Position numbers and translations under genes: made by a program
Source of the DNA: Roseibaca calidilacus
GTDB lineage: Bacteria; Pseudomonadota; Alphaproteobacteria; Rhodobacterales; Rhodobacteraceae
NCBI RefSeq assembly: GCF_001517585.1
Contig: NZ_FBYC01000004.1
Span: 868,001 to 932,000 of the forward strand
Reading direction: 5' to 3'
DNA: 64,000 bases
The notes under the pieces: model-generated
Seen by the model: only the letters and a program-made list of their open reading frames with translations
Databases searched by the model: none
Told to the model about the DNA's origin: nothing
Shown here: positions 27,295-34,296 of the stretch, in pieces
Layout of the letters: every line of letters starts with the position of its first letter
Numbering within the stretch: the first letter of the stretch is position 1

Positions 27295-27332
27295 GACGCG
27301 GGCGAGGGTATAGTAATGCCCCCGCCCGCGTC
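27295..27332. terminator. Strong GC hairpin downstream of the DsrE-type gene
   Basis: GACGCGGGCG at 27295-27304 pairs with CGCCCGCGTC at 27323-27332, and GGG/CCC adds three inner pairs around a TATAGTAATG loop. It lies 26 nt beyond the stop of the minus-strand DsrE-type gene. Read on the minus strand the stem is followed by AAGTTTCTTT, a loose U-rich tail, so it probably ends that transcript. Confidence 0.5.
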
Positions 27333-27358
27333 TGGATATTTGTGCAAGGATGAAAGGG

Positions 27359-27799
27359 TCAGAAAGACCAGATTTTGGCGTCTGTGGCCATCATCGCCGC
27401 ACCCATGGCCGGGGGGGCTGCGACGCCCACGCCTTCCATCAGCACGGATTGATCCGCGCCAAGGCCGGGCAGGTAGATGGCGCAGACTTCGACCGTGACA
27501 CCGCGACCCATGAGCATTTTCATCAGGCCTTGGGGCGATGCATCGCGCGGGGGCTGCGGCGCGGTGGCGCTTTCGGGCGCATCGGCAAGGGCAATATCGC
27601 CGCCGGGGCCACAAAGCAGGATGCGCGCTTCTGCGCCTTGCTCGACGGCGGCGGCGGTCAACACCATGGACATAAGCTGGGTTTGCGCGTTGTCGCTGGT
27701 CACAATGGTGACAAGCTTTTCGGCACTATCGGCAAATGCGCCGCCTGCGGTGGCAAGGCCAATGGCGGCGGCGGCGATCAGGGAACGGGTGGTGGACAT
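27359..27799 (-). CDS. Exported DsrE-family protein
   Basis: The 146-residue product has a signal peptide (MSTTRSLIAAAAIGLATAGGAFA). The mature part shows the DsrE/DsrF-like fold: KLVTIVTSDNAQTQLMSMVL as strand-helix 1, ARILLCGPGGDIAL as the second strand and loop, and VTVEVCAIYLPG with a cysteine at the site used for sulfur transfer in the family. Export is unusual for a classical sulfur relay, but secreted DsrE-like proteins are common in this group. Start chosen at 27799, which has an AAAGGA site. It sits 103 bp downstream of the YejA-like gene on the same strand. Confidence 0.75.
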   Translation of the reverse strand: MSTTRSLIAAAAIGLATAGGAFADSAEKLVTIVTSDNAQTQLMSMVLTAAAVEQGAEARILLCGPGGDIALADAPESATAPQPPRDASPQGLMKMLMGRGVTVEVCAIYLPGLGADQSVLMEGVGVAAPPAMGAAMMATDAKIWSF

Positions 27800-27902
27800 G
27801 GGATAATTCCTTTCCAAAAGTCAAACCGGTAAGTTCGGTTCGACTTTGGTGTGCCTTACCCATGCAACAATTCAAACATGACGATCTGACGCAGTTTGCG
27901 AT

Positions 27903-29720
27903 TTATTCCGCATACCACCAGACATCGGGCTGAAAACCGATCCAATCGCCATAGGCGGGCAGGGTGTCTGGGTATTTCAGCGCGGCATCATGCGCGATGC
28001 GGGCCCGGTCGGTGAACCAGAAGGGCACGACATGCCGCCCGGCGGTCAGCACGCGGTCCAGCGCGCGGGTGGCGGCGACGAAATCGGCGCGCTCTGTCGA
28101 GGTCAGCAGCCGTTCGATCAGCGCGTCTATGGCGGGGCTTTGCACCCCCATCCAGTTACGCGATCCGGGCGTTTCGGCCGCGTCAGAGCCCCAGTAAAGC
28201 CGCTGTTCCGCGCCGGGGCTAAGCGACAAGCCGCGCGTGTAATGCGTGACGTCGAAATCGAACGCATTGGTGCGTTCGGTATATTGCGCGCTGTCGATCT
28301 GGGTGATCGTGACCTGCATTCCAAGGCGGTTCAGGGCCTCGGCATAGATTTCGGTGATGGCAGGAATATTCCTAGCCCCCTGGCGAATCAGGATGGTAAA
28401 TTCGAAGGGCACACCTTCGGCATTGCGCAGCACGCCCCCATCATCCACCTGCCAGCCGGCATCGGCCAAAAGGGCCATGGCCGCGCGCATATTGCGGCGG
28501 TTGGCGACCGATCCGTCCGAGGCGGGCAGCGTGTAGCCTTCAAGCGTGCCGGGCGTCAGGCTGTCGGCAAAGGGGGCAAGGAACTCTGCCTCGCGCCCGG
28601 TGGCGGCACCCGGTTGCATGGCCAGTTCGGAATTCGAGAAATACGATGTGATGCGCGGCTCTTGCCCGTCATTCACCACCTGCGCGATATATTCGAAATT
28701 GAAGGCGTGGATCATCGCCTCGCGCACGCGCCAATCGGCGAAAAGCGGGTTGCGTTGGTTCATCACGAAGCCGGTAATGCCCGATGGGCGGCGATGCGGG
28801 ATTTCGGATTTCACGACCTCGCCCGCTTGCACGGCGGGAAAATCGTAGCGCGTGTTCCATGCATTGGCGCTGGTTTCGCGCATGGTGGTCAAAAGCCCCG
28901 CGGTGAAAGCCTCGAACATGGCGGTGGAATCGCCGAAAAACTCCATGCGGATTTCATCCAGATTGGCCTGACCGCGCATGAAGGGCAGATCGCGGCCCCA
29001 ATAGTCGGGGTTGCGTTTCAGCACGACAGAGCGCCCGGCTTCGAACCGGTCCACGACATAGGGGGCGGACGCGATGGGAATTACAGAGGTGCCCGATTCG
29101 GCGAAATCCACGCCCTCCCATTGTGCCTTCTTCAGCACCGGGCGCAGGCCCAAGATCAGGGGCAATTCGCGGTCGGGTGCGGTGAATGTGAAACGCACGG
29201 TGCGCGCGCCCACCGCTTCGGCCTTGGCGACACGCGCCCAAGTGCCATGGTAGCGCGGATGACCGATGGTGCCGAGAGTTTCGAATGACCACAGCACATC
29301 CTCTACCGTGACCGGGCTGCCATCCGAGAATCGGGCCTCTGGTCGCAGGGTGAATTCCACCCAAGAGCGCGCCTCGTCCACCTCTATCGATTCGGCCAGA
29401 AGCCCATAGAGCGTGAAAGGTTCATCCCATGACCGGCCCATCAGCCCTTCATAGGCAAGATACTGCAACTGCCATGGCGTGTTGCCTTTCAGGATATGCG
29501 GGTTGAGCGAATCGAAGCTGCCAACCTCGCCCTGCACGATGCGTCCACCCTTGGGCGCGTCGGGGTTGGTATGGGGCAGATGCGCAAAATCTTGGGGCAG
29601 GGCTGGCTCGCCATACATAGCTATGCCATGCGTGGGCTGCGACACTGCGGCGACAGGTGCCACCGCAGAAAAGGTCAGCAGCGATAGCGCGGCAAAAACA
29701 GGGCCGAATCGGGTTTGCAT
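27903..29720 (-). CDS. ABC transporter substrate-binding protein, family 5 (YejA-like)
   Basis: A 605-residue periplasmic protein. The signal peptide (MQTRFGPVFAALSLLTFSAV) is followed by HGIAMYGEPALPQDFAHLP, the start typical of YejA-type binding proteins. It then has the family 5 signature region EFTLRPEARFSDGSPVTVED, and conserved segments such as SAPYVVDRFEAGRSVVLKRN. In enterobacteria YejABEF imports short peptides; this binding protein has no permease or ATPase gene nearby. It shares the divergent 265-bp gap with bdhA. The start at 29720 gives a normal signal peptide; a longer frame adds 20 residues without support. Confidence 0.88.
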   Translation of the reverse strand: MQTRFGPVFAALSLLTFSAVAPVAAVSQPTHGIAMYGEPALPQDFAHLPHTNPDAPKGGRIVQGEVGSFDSLNPHILKGNTPWQLQYLAYEGLMGRSWDEPFTLYGLLAESIEVDEARSWVEFTLRPEARFSDGSPVTVEDVLWSFETLGTIGHPRYHGTWARVAKAEAVGARTVRFTFTAPDRELPLILGLRPVLKKAQWEGVDFAESGTSVIPIASAPYVVDRFEAGRSVVLKRNPDYWGRDLPFMRGQANLDEIRMEFFGDSTAMFEAFTAGLLTTMRETSANAWNTRYDFPAVQAGEVVKSEIPHRRPSGITGFVMNQRNPLFADWRVREAMIHAFNFEYIAQVVNDGQEPRITSYFSNSELAMQPGAATGREAEFLAPFADSLTPGTLEGYTLPASDGSVANRRNMRAAMALLADAGWQVDDGGVLRNAEGVPFEFTILIRQGARNIPAITEIYAEALNRLGMQVTITQIDSAQYTERTNAFDFDVTHYTRGLSLSPGAEQRLYWGSDAAETPGSRNWMGVQSPAIDALIERLLTSTERADFVAATRALDRVLTAGRHVVPFWFTDRARIAHDAALKYPDTLPAYGDWIGFQPDVWWYAE

Positions 29721-29799
29721 GGCGGTGACTCCGTGGTCGTTTCTGGTCAGCGTTTCGCCAGACGCTACAGTGCGTTCCATGGCTTTTCAAACTTTTAGC

Positions 29800-29828
29800 T
29801 TGGAACCTTCGGGTGGAAAGGTTATATC
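29800..29828 (+). promoter_or_regulatory. Candidate promoter for the 29835-29910 small RNA
   Basis: TTGGAA at 29800-29805 and TATATC at 29823-29828 are separated by exactly 17 bp; each matches four of six sigma-70 consensus bases. Transcription would begin near 29835, running away from the YejA-like gene. The intervening bases also form a small inverted repeat, AACCTT (29804-29809) / AAGGTT (29818-29823), which could be an operator. Confidence 0.5.
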
Positions 29829-29834
29829 TTGCTT

Positions 29835-29910
29835 ACTGCTCGATAGGTTTCTTGCCTGTATGAAACCTGCCTCAATGACTTGCGCCCGCCTTGTGCGGGC
29901 GCTTTTTTTT
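29835..29910 (+). ncRNA. Candidate small RNA or leader RNA upstream of bdhA
   Basis: Between a sigma-70-like promoter and a U-tract terminator lies a transcript of about 75 nt. Its first stem pairs AGGTTTC (29845-29851) with GAAACCT (29862-29868) around a 10-nt loop. A 13-nt linker (GCCTCAATGACTT) leads to the terminator stem, GCGCCCGC (29882-29889) / GCGGGCGC (29895-29902), followed by eight T. No gene upstream on this strand needs a terminator, since the neighbour is divergent. It has no open frame with a ribosome-binding site. It could be a free small RNA or an attenuated leader of bdhA. Confidence 0.55.
29882..29910 (+). terminator. Rho-independent terminator in a divergent gap
   Basis: A perfect 8-bp GC stem (29882-29889 with 29895-29902, loop CTTGT) is followed by eight consecutive T. 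It is the strongest canonical terminator in this part of the window and points rightwards. It lies 76 bp before the bdhA start and so must end a transcript that starts within this gap. Read on the minus strand it has no T-run. Confidence 0.92.
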
Positions 29911-29956
29911 GGCCCTTGGTTCGACATGGCTGGAATCCCTGTTGCAAGCCGATATG

Positions 29957-29967
29957 CTGCGTAGCAG
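29957..29967. promoter_or_regulatory. PhaR-type operator (CTGC-N3-GCAG) before bdhA
   Basis: CTGCGTAGCAG is an exact CTGC-N3-GCAG palindrome, extended by flanking G and C on both sides, the form recalled for the polyhydroxyalkanoate repressor PhaR of Paracoccus and Rhodobacter. It overlaps a -10-like TATGCT at 29953-29958 and lies just before the bdhA AGGAGGG ribosome-binding site. Repression of bdhA that is relieved by polyhydroxybutyrate would fit the enzyme's role. The phaR gene itself is not in this window. Confidence 0.6.
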
Positions 29968-29985
29968 CGTAACAGGAGGGATATC

Positions 29986-30759
29986 ATGCAGCTTGCCGGA
30001 AAACGCGCCATCGTCACCGGGTCGAATTCGGGGATCGGTCTGGGAATTGCGTGGGAACTTGCGCGCGCGGGTGCTGATGTCGTGCTCAATTCCTACACGG
30101 ACACTGCCGAAGACCACGCCTTGGCCAAGGAAATCGCGGCGGAAACAGGGGTTTCGGTGCGGTATATTCCGGCCGATATGGCACAAGGCGAACAGTGTCG
30201 CGCCTTGATTGAACAAGCCGGCGGCTGCGATATTTTGGTAAACAATGCAGGTATCCAGCATGTTGCCAAGCTGGAAGAGTTTCCGGGCGGGAAATGGGAT
30301 GCGATCATCGCGATCAATCTGTCGTCAGCCTTTCACACCACGGCTGCGGCCCTGCCGGCGATGTATGCTCAAGGCTGGGGTCGAATCATCAATATCGCCT
30401 CGGCGCATGGGCTGACCGCCAGCCCCTATAAATCGGCCTATGTCGCGGCCAAGCATGGCGTGGTCGGCTTGACCAAGACCACCGCGCTGGAAGCGGCGGG
30501 CAAGGGCGTGACCTGCAATGCCATCTGCCCCGGCTATGTGCTGACGCCGATCGTGGAAAAGCAGATCCCCGACCAGATGAAAACCCACAACATGGACCGC
30601 GAGACCGTCATCCGCGAGGTCATGCTGGCACGCCAGCCTTCGGGCGACTTTGCCACCGTGGAGCAGATGGGCGGAACGGCGGTATTCCTGTGCTCTGACG
30701 CCGCGGCGCAGATTACCGGGACCACGATCTCGGTGGATGGTGGCTGGACAGCATTGTGA
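29986..30759 (+). CDS. bdhA: 3-Hydroxybutyrate dehydrogenase
   Basis: A 257-residue short-chain dehydrogenase that oxidises (R)-3-hydroxybutyrate to acetoacetate with NAD, a key step in using stored polyhydroxybutyrate. It has the Rossmann TGSNSGIGLG loop at residues 11-20, NNAG at 87-89, and the catalytic Ser139, Tyr152 and Lys156 (SAYVAAK). The C-terminal part, LARQPSGDFATVEQ to TTISVDGGWTAL, follows 3-hydroxybutyrate dehydrogenases rather than generic reductases. The ATG at 29986 has a strong AGGAGGG site. A patatin-like gene follows on the same strand. Confidence 0.92.
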   Translation: MQLAGKRAIVTGSNSGIGLGIAWELARAGADVVLNSYTDTAEDHALAKEIAAETGVSVRYIPADMAQGEQCRALIEQAGGCDILVNNAGIQHVAKLEEFPGGKWDAIIAINLSSAFHTTAAALPAMYAQGWGRIINIASAHGLTASPYKSAYVAAKHGVVGLTKTTALEAAGKGVTCNAICPGYVLTPIVEKQIPDQMKTHNMDRETVIREVMLARQPSGDFATVEQMGGTAVFLCSDAAAQITGTTISVDGGWTAL

Positions 30760-30825
30760 CGGCCGCGCACTTGGGCGCGGTCACGCCGCTGGTCTTTCGG
30801 GCAAGCTGACATGGGTAGGGCAGGG

Positions 30826-31872
30826 ATGAAACGGATCAATCTGGCGCTGCAAGGCGGCGGCGCGCATGGCGCCTTCACATGGGGCGTTTTGGACCGGCTG
30901 CTGCAAGAAGACGATATAGAGATCGCGGCGATTTCCGGCACCTCTGCGGGCGCGCTGAATGCCGCTGCGCTGAAGGCGGGCATGGTGCAGGATGGGCGCG
31001 CGGGTGGCCGCGCGGCGCTGGATGCGCTGTGGCACAGAATCGGCGCGGTGCATGATCTGCGCCTGACTGGCTGGATCGCGCAGGCCTTGCCGCCTGTGGG
31101 GGTTCTGAACACATGGGCGGAACGGTTCATGCCGGTCTCTGCCATGGATGCCGCCGCGCTGGTCGCCAGCCCCTATGCGCTGGGGCCGCTGTATCGCAAC
31201 CCGCTGCAACCCATTGTCGAAGGGCTGGCCTTTGACCGGGTCTGTGCGGGCGTGGGGCCTGCGCTGCACATTGCCGCAACCAATGTGCGCAGCGGCAAGA
31301 TCAAGGTGTTCTCTGGGGCCGAGCTTGCGCCAGAGGTGATCCTTGCCAGCGCCGCCCTGCCAACCTTGTTCCAAGCGGTCGAGATTGCCGACCCCGCCAC
31401 CGGCCAAACCCATGCCTATTGGGATGGTGGCTATACCGGCAACCCGGCGCTGTTCCCGCTGTTCAAGCGCGATTTGCCCGATGATATCCTCGTGGTCAGC
31501 ATTAACCCGTTATTTCGCGATGATGTTCCCAACACGCCGCAAGAAATCCAGAATCGGGTGAATGAGATCAGCTTCAATTCCTCGTTGTTGCGGGAATTGC
31601 GCGCGATCCGGTTCGTCAAGCGCTTGATCGGGGAAAACCGGGTCGAGCGCGGCGCCATGAAAGATGTGCTGTTGCACATGATCGCGGATGATGCCCTGAT
31701 GACCAGCCTGTCGGTCACAACCAAGCTTACGCCGACGCCGTATCTGCTCCACACGCTTAAAGAGGCCGGGCGCAAGGCCTGTGATGGGTTCCTGACCCGC
31801 CACAAGGACGATCTGAACCAACGTAGCTCGCTTGATCTGGATGCAATGTTCGACGATTCCCAACAATCTTAG
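30826..31872 (+). CDS. Patatin-like lipase/esterase
   Basis: The protein (348 residues) has the patatin catalytic dyad: the oxyanion loop GGGAHGAFTWG at residues 10-20, nucleophile Ser40 in GTSAG, and Asp200 in the DGGYTG motif. Patatin-fold enzymes hydrolyse acyl esters of phospholipids or, in some bacteria, polyhydroxyalkanoate oligomers. The C-terminal 120 residues (about 230-348) carry helices of unassigned function. It lies 66 bp downstream of bdhA and is probably in the same transcript, which suggests a role in polyhydroxybutyrate or lipid turnover. The start at 30826 has a better ribosome-binding site than an in-frame ATG at 30811. Confidence 0.85.
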   Translation: MKRINLALQGGGAHGAFTWGVLDRLLQEDDIEIAAISGTSAGALNAAALKAGMVQDGRAGGRAALDALWHRIGAVHDLRLTGWIAQALPPVGVLNTWAERFMPVSAMDAAALVASPYALGPLYRNPLQPIVEGLAFDRVCAGVGPALHIAATNVRSGKIKVFSGAELAPEVILASAALPTLFQAVEIADPATGQTHAYWDGGYTGNPALFPLFKRDLPDDILVVSINPLFRDDVPNTPQEIQNRVNEISFNSSLLRELRAIRFVKRLIGENRVERGAMKDVLLHMIADDALMTSLSVTTKLTPTPYLLHTLKEAGRKACDGFLTRHKDDLNQRSSLDLDAMFDDSQQS

Positions 31873-31962
31873 GTTGTTGTTTCTGAATTTGTAAATCTGG
31901 GGTTGAATGCTGCAAGCCCTGTCGCTCAAATGCGCAAGAAACGGGGTCTTTAGGCATTTACC

Positions 31963-33120
31963 ATGAATAATATTTTCATCCTGTCCGCATGTCGCAGCCC
32001 CATTGGCAGTTTCGGCGGCGGGCTGTCAGGCGTGTCGGCCTTGCAGCTTGGCACGCATGTTGCCCAAGCGGCGATTGCGCATGCAGGGCTGGGCGCAGAG
32101 CGGATAGAGCATAGCGCCTTTGGTATGGTCAGCCTGTCGGAACCCGATGATCTGTATCTGTCGCGCATTGTCGCGATGCGCGCGGGTGCGCCCGAAACGG
32201 TCAGCGGGGTGAATGTGAACATGCTCTGCGGCTCTGGCCTGCAAGCCGTTGTGCAGGGCATGCAGACGCTGGCCTTGGGCGGTGCCGATGTGGCGCTGGT
32301 GGGGGGCGTGGAAACCATCAGCCGCACCACGCATCTGCTGCCAGCGGCGCGGTTTGGCAAGCGGCTGGGCGATACCATGGTTGTTGACCTGCTGGATGCC
32401 GCGCTGACCTGTCCCTTTGGCCGTGTCAAACTGGGGGTGACGGCGGAAACCTTGGCGCGCGAATTCCAGATCAGCCGCGAAGCACAAGACGATTGCGCGC
32501 TGCAAAGCCACATGCGTGCCCGCGCCGCGCAGGAAGCAGGGCGATTGGCCACGCAGATCGTGCCTGTTGACCTGCCATGCGGGCGGGTGGTCGCGCAGGA
32601 TGAAGGGCCGCGCGACACCTCTGCCAAGCTGCTGGGGCGCTTGCCTGCGGCCTTCGTGCCGGGGGGCAGTGTGACGGCAGGCAATTCCGGCGCGCTTGGC
32701 GATGCGGCGGCGGCGCTGGTGCTGGCGCGCGCGGTGCCCAAGGGGCACACGCCCATGGCGCGGATCACGGCTGCGGCGCAAAGCGGGGTGGACCCGTCGC
32801 GCATGGGCTATGGCCCGATTCTGGCCGTGCGCAAGCTATTGGCGCGAACGGGCCTCGGCATCGACGATTTTGACCTGATCGAATCGAACGAGGCTTTTGC
32901 CGCCCAAGCCCTTGTCGTCGCCCGCGAACTGGGTCTCGATCCTCTCCGCGCAAATCCTGATGGTGGCGCAATCGCGCATGGCCACCCGGTTGGCGCGACC
33001 GGCGCAATCCTGACGGTCAAGGCCGCGCATGGGTTGGCGCGCGCGGGCCGGGGCCGCGCGCTGGTTGCCATGTGCGTGGGCGGCGGGCAGGGCATTGCAG
33101 TGGCGCTTGAAGCCGTCTGA
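31963..33120 (+). CDS. Acetyl-CoA acetyltransferase (thiolase)
   Basis: A 385-residue thiolase catalysing reversible condensation of two acetyl-CoA (or cleavage of acetoacetyl-CoA). The acylated cysteine is Cys89 in NMLCGSGLQAV, and the second active-site motifs are GHPVGATG with His341 and CVGGGQG with Cys371. The chain is slightly short (typical 390-395), with trimming in loops rather than in catalytic motifs. It follows the patatin-like gene by 90 bp. With bdhA it would turn 3-hydroxybutyrate into acetoacetate and, after CoA activation, acetyl-CoA. The exact chain-length preference is unknown, so no gene symbol is given. Confidence 0.9.
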   Translation: MNNIFILSACRSPIGSFGGGLSGVSALQLGTHVAQAAIAHAGLGAERIEHSAFGMVSLSEPDDLYLSRIVAMRAGAPETVSGVNVNMLCGSGLQAVVQGMQTLALGGADVALVGGVETISRTTHLLPAARFGKRLGDTMVVDLLDAALTCPFGRVKLGVTAETLAREFQISREAQDDCALQSHMRARAAQEAGRLATQIVPVDLPCGRVVAQDEGPRDTSAKLLGRLPAAFVPGGSVTAGNSGALGDAAAALVLARAVPKGHTPMARITAAAQSGVDPSRMGYGPILAVRKLLARTGLGIDDFDLIESNEAFAAQALVVARELGLDPLRANPDGGAIAHGHPVGATGAILTVKAAHGLARAGRGRALVAMCVGGGQGIAVALEAV

Positions 33121-33201
33121 GACGGCAGGCGCATAAGCAAGCCGGCAGCGCCATGCGCAAACGGCTGGACCGTGCCGGACCCCGCCCAGACCGCCAACGC
33201 A

Positions 33202-33228
33202 AAAGGGCCGCCCCGAAGGCGACCCTTT
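33202..33228 (-). terminator. Terminator between convergent thiolase and DsbA-like genes
   Basis: AAAGGG (33202-33207) pairs with CCCTTT (33223-33228), and CGCC (33209-33212) with GGCG (33218-33221) after one mismatch, around a short CCGAA loop. Read leftwards the stem ends in CCCTTTT, a short U-tract, so it best serves the DsbA-like gene 22 nt away; it may also stop thiolase transcripts. Confidence 0.6.
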
Positions 33229-33250
33229 GAAACTGGCTGCTGGCTTGCGC

Positions 33251-34078
33251 TTATTGCCGCGCGATGGCGGCGGCTTCCAGCATGGCATCGGTCGGAACAA
33301 AGCCGCGGATCATCTGGTCGCCCATCACAAAGGTTGGCGTGCCGGAAATCTGCAACCGCTGCGCCAGCGCGCGATTGCCTTCGATCACATCGCTGACCGT
33401 ATCGCTGTCCATATGCGCCACGATCTCTTCCAGTTCAAGGTCAAGCGAGTCGGCCACATCTTCCAGATAATCCGGGGTGATCGACCCTTCATAGCCCATC
33501 AATTCGACATGCACGCTTTCATAAGCCTCTGGTCCCGCCAGATCGAGGACCGAGATCGCAAAGCGCGACGCAAGCTCTGATTCCGCTCCAAGGATGGGCA
33601 GTTCCTTAACGATCACGCGGATATTGTCGTCCTGCTCCAGCAGCGCGTCCACTTCGGGCAAGGCGCGTTTGCAAAAGCCGCATTTGTAGTCAAGGAACTC
33701 GACCAAGGTGACATCGCCCTCGGGGTTGCCGCCGACCCATGACATCGGGTCGTTGAACAAGGCCTCGGCATTGGCCTCTATCAGGGCGCCGTCCATATCG
33801 CCTTGGGCTTGTGCGTTGCGGCGCTCGAATTCGGCGACGGCTTCGAAAATCACTTCCGGGTTCTGCAAAAGGTAAGCGCGCACCTGTTCGCCAAATTCCG
33901 GGTCCACCGCATCGGGCGCGGCTGGGGTTGCGCCCAGTGGCAATGCGGTTTCGGTTTGCGCCGCGGATTCCGGTTCAGGGGCCGCGCCGCCGCCCCCGCT
34001 GGTCAGCACGATCAGGCCCAGCGCCGATGCCGCAAGGCATGTGCCGATCAAGGCGGAATCGCTCAGGGGAAGTGTCAT
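33251..34078 (-). CDS. DsbA-family thiol:disulfide oxidoreductase, membrane-anchored
   Basis: The 275-residue product has an N-terminal hydrophobic segment (residues about 9-28) and then a low-complexity Ala/Glu/Pro linker, suggesting a periplasmic protein tethered to the membrane. The thioredoxin fold has the redox pair Cys133-Gly-Phe-Cys136 in LDYKCGFCKRA, and the cis-Pro segment ISGTPTFVMG near the C-terminus. Glu/Asp-rich helices between them fit the DsbA insert (ScsC/BdbD-like group). It introduces or shuffles disulfides. The ATG at 34078 has a CAGGAG ribosome-binding site; a longer frame starting at 34096 is rejected. Confidence 0.87.
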   Translation of the reverse strand: MTLPLSDSALIGTCLAASALGLIVLTSGGGGAAPEPESAAQTETALPLGATPAAPDAVDPEFGEQVRAYLLQNPEVIFEAVAEFERRNAQAQGDMDGALIEANAEALFNDPMSWVGGNPEGDVTLVEFLDYKCGFCKRALPEVDALLEQDDNIRVIVKELPILGAESELASRFAISVLDLAGPEAYESVHVELMGYEGSITPDYLEDVADSLDLELEEIVAHMDSDTVSDVIEGNRALAQRLQISGTPTFVMGDQMIRGFVPTDAMLEAAAIARQ

Positions 34079-34146
34079 ATCTGGCTCCTGTATCAAAATG
34101 CGGCGCGCGCAGTCCCGCGCTTTCCGTCCAGTTAAATCTTGCCACG

Positions 34147-34166
34147 GTCAGGGAATCAACCCTGAC
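34147..34166. other. Inverted repeat in a divergent promoter region
   Basis: GTCAGGG at 34147-34153 and CCCTGAC at 34160-34166 form a perfect 7-bp arm palindrome with a 6-nt spacer, in the 218-bp gap between the DsbA-like and amidase genes. The position and symmetry suit an operator for a dimeric regulator; no regulator gene is adjacent. Nothing else distinctive is seen in this gap. Confidence 0.35.
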
Positions 34167-34296
34167 GCTTGCGACTTTTCGGCCCGATTGCATCAACTTG
34201 CACAAAATCCCGTGTGGTCGGGGCGCGGGGCTTTGCCGTAAGCATCATCCGGCGTTAGACTGCGGTTGATCGCGGCAAACCGCGGCAGGGCAGGGC

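Noticed and set aside
27293-27314. TTGACG followed by TATAGT as a plus-strand promoter
   Set aside because: The spacing between the elements is only 10 bp, far from the 16-18 bp needed, and the bases belong to a strong hairpin.
29911-29985. tRNA-like GGTTCGA after the small RNA terminator
   Set aside because: No cloverleaf could be formed around it; the surrounding bases fit the bdhA promoter and operator.
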